Under the pieces are notes generated by a model that was given only the letters and a program-made list of their open reading frames with translations, had not been told where the DNA came from and did not search any database. From NCBI RefSeq assembly GCF_000696185.1, contig NZ_KK853997.1, positions 7,305,645 through 7,352,510 on the forward strand: a stretch of 46,866 nt of DNA. Direction: 5' to 3'. Shown one piece after another: positions 14,223 to 20,780 of the stretch; position 1 is the first letter of the stretch; every line of letters begins with the position of its first letter. Source of the stretch: Kitasatospora cheerisanensis KCTC 2395 (lineage in GTDB: Bacteria; Actinomycetota; Actinomycetes; Streptomycetales; Streptomycetaceae). The position numbers and the translations under genes were made by a program.

Positions 14223-15911
14223 ATGAAGCCTCTGGAATCCCGAAACGCCGCGGAGACCGAACCGGTGCTCAGCGTACGGGACTTGACCGTCGAGTTCGCC
14301 GGTCCGCGCGGCGGCGCCCCGACAACTGCCGTACGGGGACTGTCCTTCGACCTCGCGGCGGGTGAAGTCCTCGGCCTGGTGGGCGAGTCGGGCTCCGGCA
14401 AGTCCACCGTCGGACTCGCCCTGCTCAGCCTGCACGACCCGCGCACCACCCGCGTCACCGGCTCGATCCGGCTGGCCGGAAGGGAGTTGGTGGGCGCCGC
14501 GGAGTCCGAGCTGCGCGCGGTGCGCGGAGCCCGGGCCGCCCTGGTCTTCCAGGACGCGCTCACCTCGCTCAGCCCCTTCCACGGCGTCGGCGCCCAACTC
14601 GCCGAGGCCTACCGGCTGCACCACCCGCGGGCCGGCCGCGCCGAAGCCCGGCGGCGCGCCGCCGCGATGCTCGACCGGGTCGGCATCCCCGCCGCCCGGC
14701 TGCGCGACCACCCGCACCAGTTCTCCGGCGGCATGCGGCAGCGGGTGATGATCGCGATGGCGCTGATGAACGACCCCCAGCTGCTGGTCGCGGACGAGCC
14801 GACCACCGCGCTCGATGCCCGGGTGCAGCGCCAAGTGCTCGACCTGCTCGGCGAGTTGCAGCGCGAGCACGGCACCGCGGTGCTGCTGGTCAGCCACGAC
14901 CTCGGCGTGGTCGCGGGGACGGCCGACCGCACCCTGGTGCTGCGCGACGGGGCCGAGGTGGAGTCCGCGCCGACCGCCGAACTGCTGGCCGCCCCGCGCC
15001 GCCCCTACACCCGCGCCCTGGTCGGCGCGGCGCTGCGGCTCGACTCGGTACCGGGCAGCGCCCTGCCCACAGTTGACGAACCGTCACCCGCTCGGCTGTT
15101 CGCCCGCCGGCCGAAGGCGGCCGGGCGGCCCGAGCGGTGGCTGATGGAGGCGGAGGAACTCTCCGTGCACTTCCCCGGCCGCCGGCGCCTGCCCGCACTC
15201 CGGGCCGAATCGGTCCGGGCGGTGGACGGCGTCGGCCTGCGGATCGCCCCCGGCGAGACGCTCGGCCTGGTCGGCGAGTCCGGCTCCGGCAAGTCCACCA
15301 CCTCCCGCGTGCTGGCCGGACTGCAACGCCCCACCGGCGGACGGCTCCGGTACGACGGCCAGGACGCCACCCGCCCGGACCGGGAGCTGCGCCGCCGGCT
15401 CAGCCGCGAGGTCCAACTGGTCTTCCAGGACCCGTACGCCTCGCTCAACCCGCGCCGCACCGTCGCCCAGACCCTCGACACCCCGCTGCGCCTGCACACC
15501 CCGCTCGACGCCGCGCAGCGCCGGGAACGCGCCGCCGAACTCCTGGACCAGGTCGGCCTCCCCGCCGCCCACCTCGACCGCTACCCGCACGAATTCTCCG
15601 GCGGCCAGCGCCAACGCATCGGCATCGCCCGGGCGCTGGCTCCCGAGCCGCGCCTGATCATCGCGGACGAACCGGTCTCGGCACTCGACGTCTCGGTGCA
15701 GGCCCAGGTCCTCAACCTGCTGATGGAACTGCGCGAACGCCTCGGCGTGGCCTTCCTGTTCGTCTCCCACGACCTCGCGGTGGTCCGCCACTTCTGCGAC
15801 CGCGTCGCCGTGATGCACCGCGGCCGACTGGTCGAACTGACCGACCGGGAGCAGTTGTTCGAGGCGCCGCACACCGAGTACACCCGGGAGCTGCTGGCGG
15901 CGAGACACTAG
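14223..15911 (+). CDS. Fused dual ABC ATPase of the peptide importer (DppD-DppF type)
   Basis: A 562-residue protein with two complete nucleotide-binding domains in one chain, where many importers have two separate subunits. The first domain has Walker A GESGSGKST at 54-62, signature FSGGMRQRV and Walker B LLVADEPTTALDA. After a linker near residue 300 the second has GESGSGKST, FSGGQRQRIGIARAL and LIIADEPVSALD. Both have the H-loop histidine (VSHDL). Each also carries the family extension with PYTRAL or EYTREL. ATG 14223 follows AGGAG overlapping the permease stop. This completes the operon. Its stop is 19 bp from the end of a convergent small gene. Confidence 0.95.
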   Translation: MKPLESRNAAETEPVLSVRDLTVEFAGPRGGAPTTAVRGLSFDLAAGEVLGLVGESGSGKSTVGLALLSLHDPRTTRVTGSIRLAGRELVGAAESELRAVRGARAALVFQDALTSLSPFHGVGAQLAEAYRLHHPRAGRAEARRRAAAMLDRVGIPAARLRDHPHQFSGGMRQRVMIAMALMNDPQLLVADEPTTALDARVQRQVLDLLGELQREHGTAVLLVSHDLGVVAGTADRTLVLRDGAEVESAPTAELLAAPRRPYTRALVGAALRLDSVPGSALPTVDEPSPARLFARRPKAAGRPERWLMEAEELSVHFPGRRRLPALRAESVRAVDGVGLRIAPGETLGLVGESGSGKSTTSRVLAGLQRPTGGRLRYDGQDATRPDRELRRRLSREVQLVFQDPYASLNPRRTVAQTLDTPLRLHTPLDAAQRRERAAELLDQVGLPAAHLDRYPHEFSGGQRQRIGIARALAPEPRLIIADEPVSALDVSVQAQVLNLLMELRERLGVAFLFVSHDLAVVRHFCDRVAVMHRGRLVELTDREQLFEAPHTEYTRELLAARH

Positions 15912-15930
15912 AACTGTGCCGAGTGCCGCC

Positions 15931-16212
15931 CTACGGGGGGTCCGGGTGCCGACCGCGGTGATGTCGGGGGTCGAGGGCGTCCCGCAGGGCGTGCAGGTCG
16001 GCGAAGGTGACCTGCACGGCGAAGCGGGCCAGCAGGCGGCGCAGGCTCCGCTCGTCCCGGTCGCGGACGGCTTCGGCCAGGGCGGCCATCAGCGAGGTCC
16101 GCTCGCGCGGGTCGGACGTACGCCCCCCGCCTGCGGCCTTCGGCTCTTCCAACGGTCGCCCTCCCGTCCGCGCTGCTGCTCGTCGCCCCGGCCCGGCGTC
16201 CGCGCATCTCAC
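15931..16212 (-). CDS. Small hypothetical helical protein
   Basis: A 93-residue protein. The start GTG at 16212 is fixed by an excellent ribosome site, GGAGGA, 6 nt upstream. After a disordered, Arg/Gly-rich N-terminus it has an amphipathic helical core: LMAALAEAVRDRDERSLRRL and LARFAVQVTFADLHALRDAL. An overlapping ATG frame (start 16207) gives only Arg/Pro/Gly-rich sequence and is rejected. A TANNNT -10 (TAATCT, 16240-16235 on the minus strand) lies a short distance upstream. No known family was recognised. It ends 19 bp from the end of the convergent ATPase gene. Confidence 0.65.
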   Translation of the reverse strand: MRCADAGPGRRAAARTGGRPLEEPKAAGGGRTSDPRERTSLMAALAEAVRDRDERSLRRLLARFAVQVTFADLHALRDALDPRHHRGRHPDPP

Positions 16213-16279
16213 CCCGGGTCCTCCTGCAGAGCGCAGATTACCTTCCTCTCGGACACCGAAAAATCTGTGCTCGCGGGAG

Positions 16280-16308
16280 TAGACATTGCCATGTCCTCGG
16301 GTTAGCGT
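16280..16308 (+). promoter_or_regulatory. Vegetative-type promoter for the long leader upstream of the MerR-like gene
   Basis: TAGACA (16280-16285) and TAGCGT (16303-16308) are separated by exactly 17 bp, a good match to the actinomycete housekeeping consensus. Transcription would start near 16315, about 560 nt before the MerR-like start codon at 16877. The stretch around it is less GC-rich than the genes on either side. Confidence 0.6.
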
Positions 16309-16314
16309 TTCTCG

Positions 16315-16876
16315 CGTAAGCGCAGTCAGGAACTGGCCCGGCAGACATGAACTGGCGGGAAGAAGTTCGCAGGACGGCACGGCTGTGGGGCCCTGAAGCC
16401 AGAGATCGTTCAGTGAGGCGACAGGGCCGACGGCCGGGCCGGGTGGCCCGCAGGCATCAGGGGCCGCCGCCGAGCGGTACCAGCAGTCGCGGTACAGAGG
16501 TATCCCGGCAAAGGCGTCAGGCTGCGGCGCGCGTGCCGGGAGTCCGGCAGCGGGCGTCCCGCCCGGACGAGTTCGCAGGACCAGCAGTTGGCAGTACCAG
16601 TCCATTGATGAGGATGAACGGAGGGACTGAGCGCCATCAGGATCGCCCGGCCAGTGATGCCTTTCACCCGGGCGGACACCGCAGACCCCCTATGAGTACG
16701 AGGACGGTGGTTTCCGGTCACGCAGAAGCGATCCCCGCAGGTCCCCTCAGTCGGGACAGGGCGGAAGAAGGAACCCGGCCCAGGCCGGTAGATGGTGTTG
16801 TTTCCCCTTCGGGGCCCCGGAGCCGCCACGGCGCCGGGGCCCCTCGACGCGTTCCTCGGGAACCAAGAGAGGTGCA
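16315..16876 (+). ncRNA. Long structured leader or small-RNA candidate upstream of the MerR-like gene
   Basis: This stretch of about 560 bp has no convincing protein in any frame; the frame 16347-16880 gives Arg/Pro/Gly-rich nonsense without codon bias. It has repeated elements, such as ACCAGCAGT within GTACCAGCAGTCGCGGTAC (a short stem) and again in GGACCAGCAGTTGGCAG. It ends in a strong GC-rich hairpin (16811-16843) only 33 nt before the GTG. The layout fits a leader with attenuation, a riboregulator, or an independent small RNA ending at the hairpin. No known riboswitch was recognised. Confidence 0.45.
16811..16843 (+). terminator. Terminator- or attenuator-like hairpin before the MerR-like gene
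   Basis: GGGGCCCCGG (16811-16820) pairs with CCGGGGCCCC (16834-16843); inside, GCCG/CGGC continues the stem after one mismatch, leaving a 3-nt loop. There is no T-tract. CCCC at 16804-16807 could pair with the first GGGG and so compete with the main stem. The hairpin ends 33 nt before the GTG at 16877. Confidence 0.6.
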
Positions 16877-17236
16877 GTGACTACGACGACCGACCAGCCC
16901 GACACCCCGGACACCGTCAGCTCCTTCGACGACGACGACTACCCCGCCTACACCATGGGCCGTGCCGCCGCGATGACCGGCACCACCCCCGGCTTCCTCC
17001 GGTCCCTCGGCGACCAGGGCCTGATCACCCCCCTGCGCTCCGAGGGCGGCCACCGCCGGTACTCCCGCTACCAGTTGCGCATCGCGATGCGCGCCCGCGA
17101 CCTGGTCGACCAGGGCACCGCCATCGAAGCGGCCTGCCGCATCATCATCCTCGAGGACCAGCTCGAAGAAGCCCTGCGCATCAACGAACAGCTGCGCCGG
17201 CGCCAAGCCGGCCCGGACTCCGCAGCCGACACCTGA
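16877..17236 (+). CDS. MerR-like helix-turn-helix regulator
   Basis: A 119-residue protein starting at GTG 16877, behind AGAGAGG. After an acidic, disordered N-terminus of about 30 residues it has a MerR-type winged helix: YTMGRAAAMTGTTPGFLRSL, then QGLITPLRSEGGHRRYSRYQ. A coiled-coil tail follows (ILEDQLEEALRINEQLRRRQ). There is no effector domain and no cysteine cluster, so it is not a metal sensor of the classical type. Short stand-alone MerR-like proteins of this kind are common in streptomycetes and may act as developmental or stress regulators; its targets are unknown. The long leader upstream suggests post-initiation control. Confidence 0.88.
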   Translation: MTTTTDQPDTPDTVSSFDDDDYPAYTMGRAAAMTGTTPGFLRSLGDQGLITPLRSEGGHRRYSRYQLRIAMRARDLVDQGTAIEAACRIIILEDQLEEALRINEQLRRRQAGPDSAADT

Positions 17237-17270
17237 CCCACGGCACCCCGGCCACGGCCCACGAGCCGAG

Positions 17271-17295
17271 GCCCCGTCACGCTCAACGCCGGGGC
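17271..17295. terminator. Possible terminator between convergent genes
   Basis: GCCCCG (17271-17276) and CGGGGC (17290-17295) form a 6-bp stem with a 13-nt loop between the MerR-like stop (17236) and the convergent oxidoreductase stop (17312). It is short and has no T-tract, so the call is tentative. Confidence 0.35.
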
Positions 17296-17311
17296 AGGGC
17301 CGGGCCCGGCG

Positions 17312-17962
17312 TCAGCCGGTGGCGTGGGGGAGGGGCGGGGCGAGGGCCTGGACGTCGGCGTTCTGGCCGACCCAGAGGGTGATGTAGAGGGCGGCGGTGG
17401 CCTCCAGCAGGTGGGCGTGGGTGAGGGGGCCGGCGGTGACGGGGGTGCAGCCGAGGGCGCGGACCAGCTCGGCGGTGACGGTCAGGGCTCCGGGGTCGTC
17501 GCCGCAGAGGGGGACGGCGAGCGGGCGGCCGTCGAAGACCGGCGGGTTCAGGCGCCAGACGCTCTCGTGGCAGAGGTTGAAGGCCTTGACGACCCGGGCC
17601 CCGGGCGCGGCGGCCGCCAACTGCTCGGCGGCGGACGGCCCCTGCCCGGTGAGGAGGCGGAAGCCGGGGCCGACCGGGTTGGCGCAGTCGATCAGGACGC
17701 GGCCGGCCAGGGCGTCGCGCAGTTCGCGGGCCACCTCGGCGCCCGCGCCGTACGGGAGGGCCGCGAGCACCACCTCGGAGGACTCCGCCGCCTCGCGCAG
17801 GCCGGTCGGGCGGGCGCCGTGGCCGACCTTCCCGGCGAGCCGGCGGGCCTTGGCGGCGTCCCGGCCGCCGATGGCGAGGCGGTGGCCGGCGCGGGCCCAC
17901 CGGGTGGCGAGGGCGTCGGCCATCCCGCCCGTTCCGAGAATGCCGACGGTCAGGGGATTCAT
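17312..17962 (-). CDS. NADPH/F420-type oxidoreductase (NAD(P)-binding domain protein)
   Basis: A 216-residue protein with the N-terminal nucleotide-binding motif TVGILGTGGMADALATRWAR and IGGRD, which fits NADPH. It follows the pattern of F420-dependent NADP reductase-like proteins: VVLAALPYGAGAEVARELRD, then VLIDCANPVGPGF, VVKAFNLCHES and PLCGDDPGA. This family transfers hydride between NADPH and F420 or acts on unknown substrates. ATG 17962 gives MNPLTVGILGTGG. It is divergent from an HxlR-type regulator 81 bp away, a common arrangement in which the regulator controls the enzyme in response to redox-active compounds. Confidence 0.88.
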   Translation of the reverse strand: MNPLTVGILGTGGMADALATRWARAGHRLAIGGRDAAKARRLAGKVGHGARPTGLREAAESSEVVLAALPYGAGAEVARELRDALAGRVLIDCANPVGPGFRLLTGQGPSAAEQLAAAAPGARVVKAFNLCHESVWRLNPPVFDGRPLAVPLCGDDPGALTVTAELVRALGCTPVTAGPLTHAHLLEATAALYITLWVGQNADVQALAPPLPHATG

Positions 17963-18043
17963 CAACCGGCTCCGTTTCGTGCGGGGTTGGTGCGGCGTTC
18001 GTTGTCTTCGACAGTAGGGAGCCGGTCGGGCACCATTCGGTAC

Positions 18044-18387
18044 GTGACCGATGCCTATCTCGCCGACTGCCGGGCCCGCCTCGCCTTCGACCTGCTCTCC
18101 AACACCTGGAACGCCGTGGTGCTGTGGGCGCTGCGCGACGGCCCGTGCCGCCCCGTCGAGTTGCGGGAGCGGATCGGCGGCATCAGCTCGAAGTGCTGAC
18201 CGAGACGCTGCGCCGCCTCCAGTACCACGGGCTGGTCGCGCGCGCGCCGCAGGGCCACGGCGTGGAGTACGGGCTGACCGCGCTCGGCCGCACCCTGCTC
18301 GCCCCGATCGACGCCTTCGGGGCCTGGGCGTTCGAGCACGGTGACGAAGTGATGGCCGCTCAGGAGGCGGCGGAGGCCGGCGCGTGA
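18044..18387 (+). CDS. HxlR family transcriptional regulator (one apparent frameshift)
   Basis: From GTG 18044 the frame reads DLLSNTWNAVVLWALRDGPC and VELRERIGGISSK, a clear HxlR winged-helix start, and then hits a stop at 18199. The next frame continues at once with VLTETLRRLQYHGLVAR and GVEYGLTALGRTLLAPIDA, the family's second half, to 18387. A single missing G in AAG(G)TGCTG near 18191-18195 restores 114 residues, the usual length. The typical N-terminal redox Cys may be DC in YLADCRARL (residue 7). It is divergent from the oxidoreductase and overlaps the next gene by GTGA. Confidence 0.87.
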
Positions 18388-18644
18388 GCGAGGCGCAGCC
18401 GGGCGCGGCGGAGATCGCGGCGTGGCTGGACGCCGTCGCCGACGGCCGGGCGGACCGGGACGCGGCGGACCGGTGGGCCGGGCGGTGGCTGCTGGACGAC
18501 GCGCTGGAGTGGGACGAGGTGTCCCGGCGGGGCCTGGAACTGCTGTACGGCATCGACCTGCGCTCCGGCGCCGGCGAACCGTACCTGCACGACGCGGAGC
18601 AAGTCCGGGGTTGGGCGGCGGAGTTGAGGGCGCGAGCGGGGTGA
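18384..18644 (+). CDS. Small conserved-type hypothetical protein downstream of hxlR
   Basis: An 86-residue acidic helical protein (EIAAWLDAVADGRADRDAAD, then WLLDDALEWDEVSRRGLELL and YGIDLRSGAGEPYLHDAEQV). Its GTG overlaps the HxlR stop as GTGA, so the two are co-translated. There is no signal peptide or metal site. Function is unknown; association with a redox-type HxlR regulator is the only clue. A palindromic GC hairpin follows at 18686-18704. Confidence 0.7.
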   Translation: MSEAQPGAAEIAAWLDAVADGRADRDAADRWAGRWLLDDALEWDEVSRRGLELLYGIDLRSGAGEPYLHDAEQVRGWAAELRARAG

Positions 18645-18685
18645 GGCCGGGGCGGTCGGCGGCCGTGCCCGTCCGCCGGGGAGGC

Positions 18686-18704
18686 CCGGCCGGTTACCGG
18701 CCGG
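18686..18704. terminator. Palindromic GC hairpin downstream of the hxlR operon
   Basis: CCGGCCGG-TTA-CCGGCCGG: two identical, self-palindromic 8-mers around a 3-bp centre, 42 bp after the preceding stop. It can fold as a compact 8-bp stem and so may end the transcript. The remaining gap to 18891 shows only a possible -10 (TAGATT, in GGGTTAGATTTC) for the secreted-protein gene. Confidence 0.4.
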
Positions 18705-18891
18705 TACCGAGTGCGGGCCGGTCGGGGGGCGCTGACGGCGGGCAAGCGCTGGACCGTCGGAATGGAAAGCCGCGCGAGGCCGCACGAAGTATCCGGCGAA
18801 GGGTTAGATTTCGGGCAATCACCCCCTTCGATCGCAGCCGGGCCGCCGCCGCAGCGCGCGCCGTCCGGCCGGGAACACGAGGAACTCCCCC

Positions 18892-19294
18892 ATGGCACCG
18901 CACTTCCGAGGCGCCGCACTGCTCGCGGCCGCCGCTATGACGCTCATCCTTGCCCCCACCGCCGCCGCTGTCGGCAGTCCGGTCGAACCCACCACGACGA
19001 CCCTCACGGCCCCGCCGCCGACGATCCCCAGGCCGGCCCCCAGGCGGACGTCCCGGCCGACCCGGCCGACGACCAGCTCGGCGACATCGCCACCCCGGCG
19101 CCGCCCCCCTGCCGGGCGACGTCGCCACGCCCGGCAGCGCCCCGATCCCCGGCGGCGTGCCCGGGTTCCAGGACGGCGGGGCGTCGAACACCGCGCTGCG
19201 GCCCGTCGACAAGGTCTACCCGGCACTGCCGCCGCCCGGCCGGCTCGTCCACGGCGAGCCCGTCAACCGGGCGCTGCCCGCGCTCGGGCGCTGA
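18892..19294 (+). CDS. Small secreted Pro/Asp-rich protein (two apparent frameshifts)
   Basis: From ATG 18892 there is a clear Sec signal peptide, MAPHFRGAALLAAAAMTLIL, with cleavage likely after APTAAA or AVG. The coding character then moves to a second frame (AADDPQAGPQADVPADPADD, QLGDIATPAP) and a third (LPGDVATPGSAPIPGGVPGF onward) to 19294. Each change corresponds to one missing base, near 19008-19014 and in the C-run at 19103-19111. The restored precursor is 134 residues, secreted, rich in Pro, Asp and Gly, with no known domain. Ribosome site GAGGAA lies just upstream. Function unknown; possibly a wall-associated linker-type protein. Confidence 0.6.
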
Positions 19295-19320
19295 CCGCGC
19301 GCGAGCCGCGCCGAACGGGT

Positions 19321-19354
19321 GAAGGCCCGCACCGGACGGACGGTGCGGGCCTTC
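19321..19354. terminator. Bidirectional terminator hairpin
   Basis: GAAGGCCCGCACCG (19321-19334) and CGGTGCGGGCCTTC (19341-19354) form a perfect 14-bp stem with a 6-nt loop. The flanks provide A-rich and T-rich stem ends (GAAGG/CCTTC). It sits between the convergent secreted-protein gene and STAS gene and would serve both. Confidence 0.85.
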
Positions 19355-19362
19355 GCGCGCCT

Positions 19363-19695
19363 TCAGTGCGGGCGGTGGTCGGCGAGCAGGTAGTCGGCGG
19401 TGCCGGTGAGGTGCAGCAGCCGTTCCAAGTGTGCGGGCCGGCGGTCCAGCAGCAGGCGGCGGCCGGCCGCGTCCACGTCGCGGCGCAGCTGCAGCAGGAC
19501 GGACAGGCCCATCGAGTCGCACAGCGACATGCCGTGGCAGTCCAGGCGGACCGCCTCGGCGTCCGGACGGGCGGCGAGCAGCTCGGCGACCGCCCGGAGC
19601 AGGTCGTCGCAGCTCTCGTGGTCGAGCTCGCCGGTGACCGGGACGGTGACGGCGGCCGGCGGGGCGGCGGCGGGGGCGCGCTCGGGGCCGCTCAT
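19363..19695 (-). CDS. STAS domain anti-sigma factor antagonist
   Basis: A 110-residue single STAS domain. The core is VTVPVTGELDHESCDDLLRA, then AVRLDCHGMSLCDSMGLSVL, where the serine in CDSMG is the expected phosphorylation site of SpoIIAA/RsbV-type antagonists. In partner switching, the dephosphorylated STAS protein binds an anti-sigma kinase and frees a sigma factor. Its ATG overlaps the stop of the B12-binding gene (ATGA), and it is the last gene of a three-gene operon with a SpoIIE-type phosphatase, the enzyme class that removes the phosphate. The operon ends at the hairpin 19321-19354. Confidence 0.92.
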   Translation of the reverse strand: MSGPERAPAAAPPAAVTVPVTGELDHESCDDLLRAVAELLAARPDAEAVRLDCHGMSLCDSMGLSVLLQLRRDVDAAGRRLLLDRRPAHLERLLHLTGTADYLLADHRPH

Positions 19696-20780
19696 GACGG
19701 GGACCCGAGGTCGGAGGGCTGCCGGGCGGCCGTCAGGACGGCGACGCTGCGCGGCAGGTCGCGCAGCTCGTCGGCGAGCACGCGCAGCGAGAACGCGAGG
19801 AAGGCGTCCGGGACGGAGCGGGCGGCGAGGACCTCGCCCGTCCACGCCAGGAAGTCGGCGAAGAGTGCGGGATCGCCGGTGTAGAGCGCCACCGCCAGGT
19901 ACTCGACGATGTGCCCGAGGTCGTCGAGGGTGTGCTCGCGCTGGAGCTCGGTGTAGTTCCGGACCGGCGGGAACTCCCGTTCCAGCGCGGCCAGCACGGC
20001 CGCCACCAGCTGCCGGGAGCTCCTGCTGACCAGGGTGTACTCCTGGTCGACCAGGTGCGGCAGGTCGTCCACCGGAAGGTGCGGCGAGGCCGGGGCGGGC
20101 AGGCCCCCCGCGAGCCGGTCGGCGGCGGAGCGGGCGTCGGCCGCCCAGGCGTCCGCGCCGAGCAGGTACGCGTACCGCCCGTCCGCGCCGAACGCCGCCC
20201 CGCCCGCGATCACCGGCACGCCCGCGGCCTGCGCGGCCGTGATCGCCGCGTGCGCGGCGGGCAGCCGGGCCGCCAGCGAGGCCGACAGCGCCAGCGCGTC
20301 GGGCGCGGTGCGGTGCAGGTGGGCGATCAGGTGCGGGGTGGGGCACTGCGCGCCCAGGTAGTCCACCCGCCAGCCGCGCAGCGTCAGCACCTCGGCCAGC
20401 AGCCGGGCCGGGAAGGCGTGCCACTCGCCGTCCACGCAGGCCACCGTGACCCGGCCGCGGGCCGGCACGGCGGGCGCGAACGCCGGATGGCCGGCGAGCA
20501 CGCCCACCACCCGGTCGGTGACCGCGGTCGCGGCGTGCTCCTGCACCACGCTGATCCGGTCCGCCGCCCACTCGCGGCCGATCCGGGCCTGCAGGGGCGC
20601 GATGACGTCCAGCAGCAGCGCCTCCGGGGCGAGGCCGGACTCCAGGGCGCCCACCGCGAGCGCGGCCGCCGCGGTCTGGTCGCCGGCCAGCACGGCCGTC
20701 CACAGCCGGTCGGTCAGGTCGGCGGGGGAGGGGACGGGAACGGGGAGGCGGGCCGGGGCCGCCGTCTGCTGCGCGCTCAT
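19692..20780 (-). CDS. CarH-type cobalamin-binding photosensor-like protein with C-terminal globin-like domain
   Basis: A 362-residue protein without the MerR DNA-binding domain of CarH/LitR. Residues 20-100 form the four-helix cap: W71 followed by nine residues and E81-H82 reproduces the W-x9-EH motif that caps adenosylcobalamin in CarH. Residues 110-225 are the Rossmann B12 domain, with H121 in DGEWHAFP (the lower-ligand ExHxx position), LSASL at 165-169 and GG at 193-194. Residues 240-362 are all-helical (DLGHIVEYLAVALYTGD, LFADFLAWTGEVLAAR), resembling the globin-like/bilin-binding module reported in photocobilins. Expected role: light or B12 sensing passed to the co-encoded phosphatase and STAS protein. 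Bilin binding is a guess; B12 binding is well supported by motifs. Confidence 0.85.
   Translation of the reverse strand: MSAQQTAAPARLPVPVPSPADLTDRLWTAVLAGDQTAAAALAVGALESGLAPEALLLDVIAPLQARIGREWAADRISVVQEHAATAVTDRVVGVLAGHPAFAPAVPARGRVTVACVDGEWHAFPARLLAEVLTLRGWRVDYLGAQCPTPHLIAHLHRTAPDALALSASLAARLPAAHAAITAAQAAGVPVIAGGAAFGADGRYAYLLGADAWAADARSAADRLAGGLPAPASPHLPVDDLPHLVDQEYTLVSRSSRQLVAAVLAALEREFPPVRNYTELQREHTLDDLGHIVEYLAVALYTGDPALFADFLAWTGEVLAARSVPDAFLAFSLRVLADELRDLPRSVAVLTAARQPSDLGSPS

Noticed and set aside
16347..16880. 177-codon open frame before the MerR-like gene
   Set aside because: Composition is Arg/Pro/Gly nonsense without codon bias, and it runs into the MerR-like ribosome site; treated as a non-coding leader.
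18044..18387. HxlR gene as a true pseudogene
   Set aside because: The break is a single missing G and the rest is intact; the same type of break recurs in many otherwise healthy genes, so sequence error is more likely.
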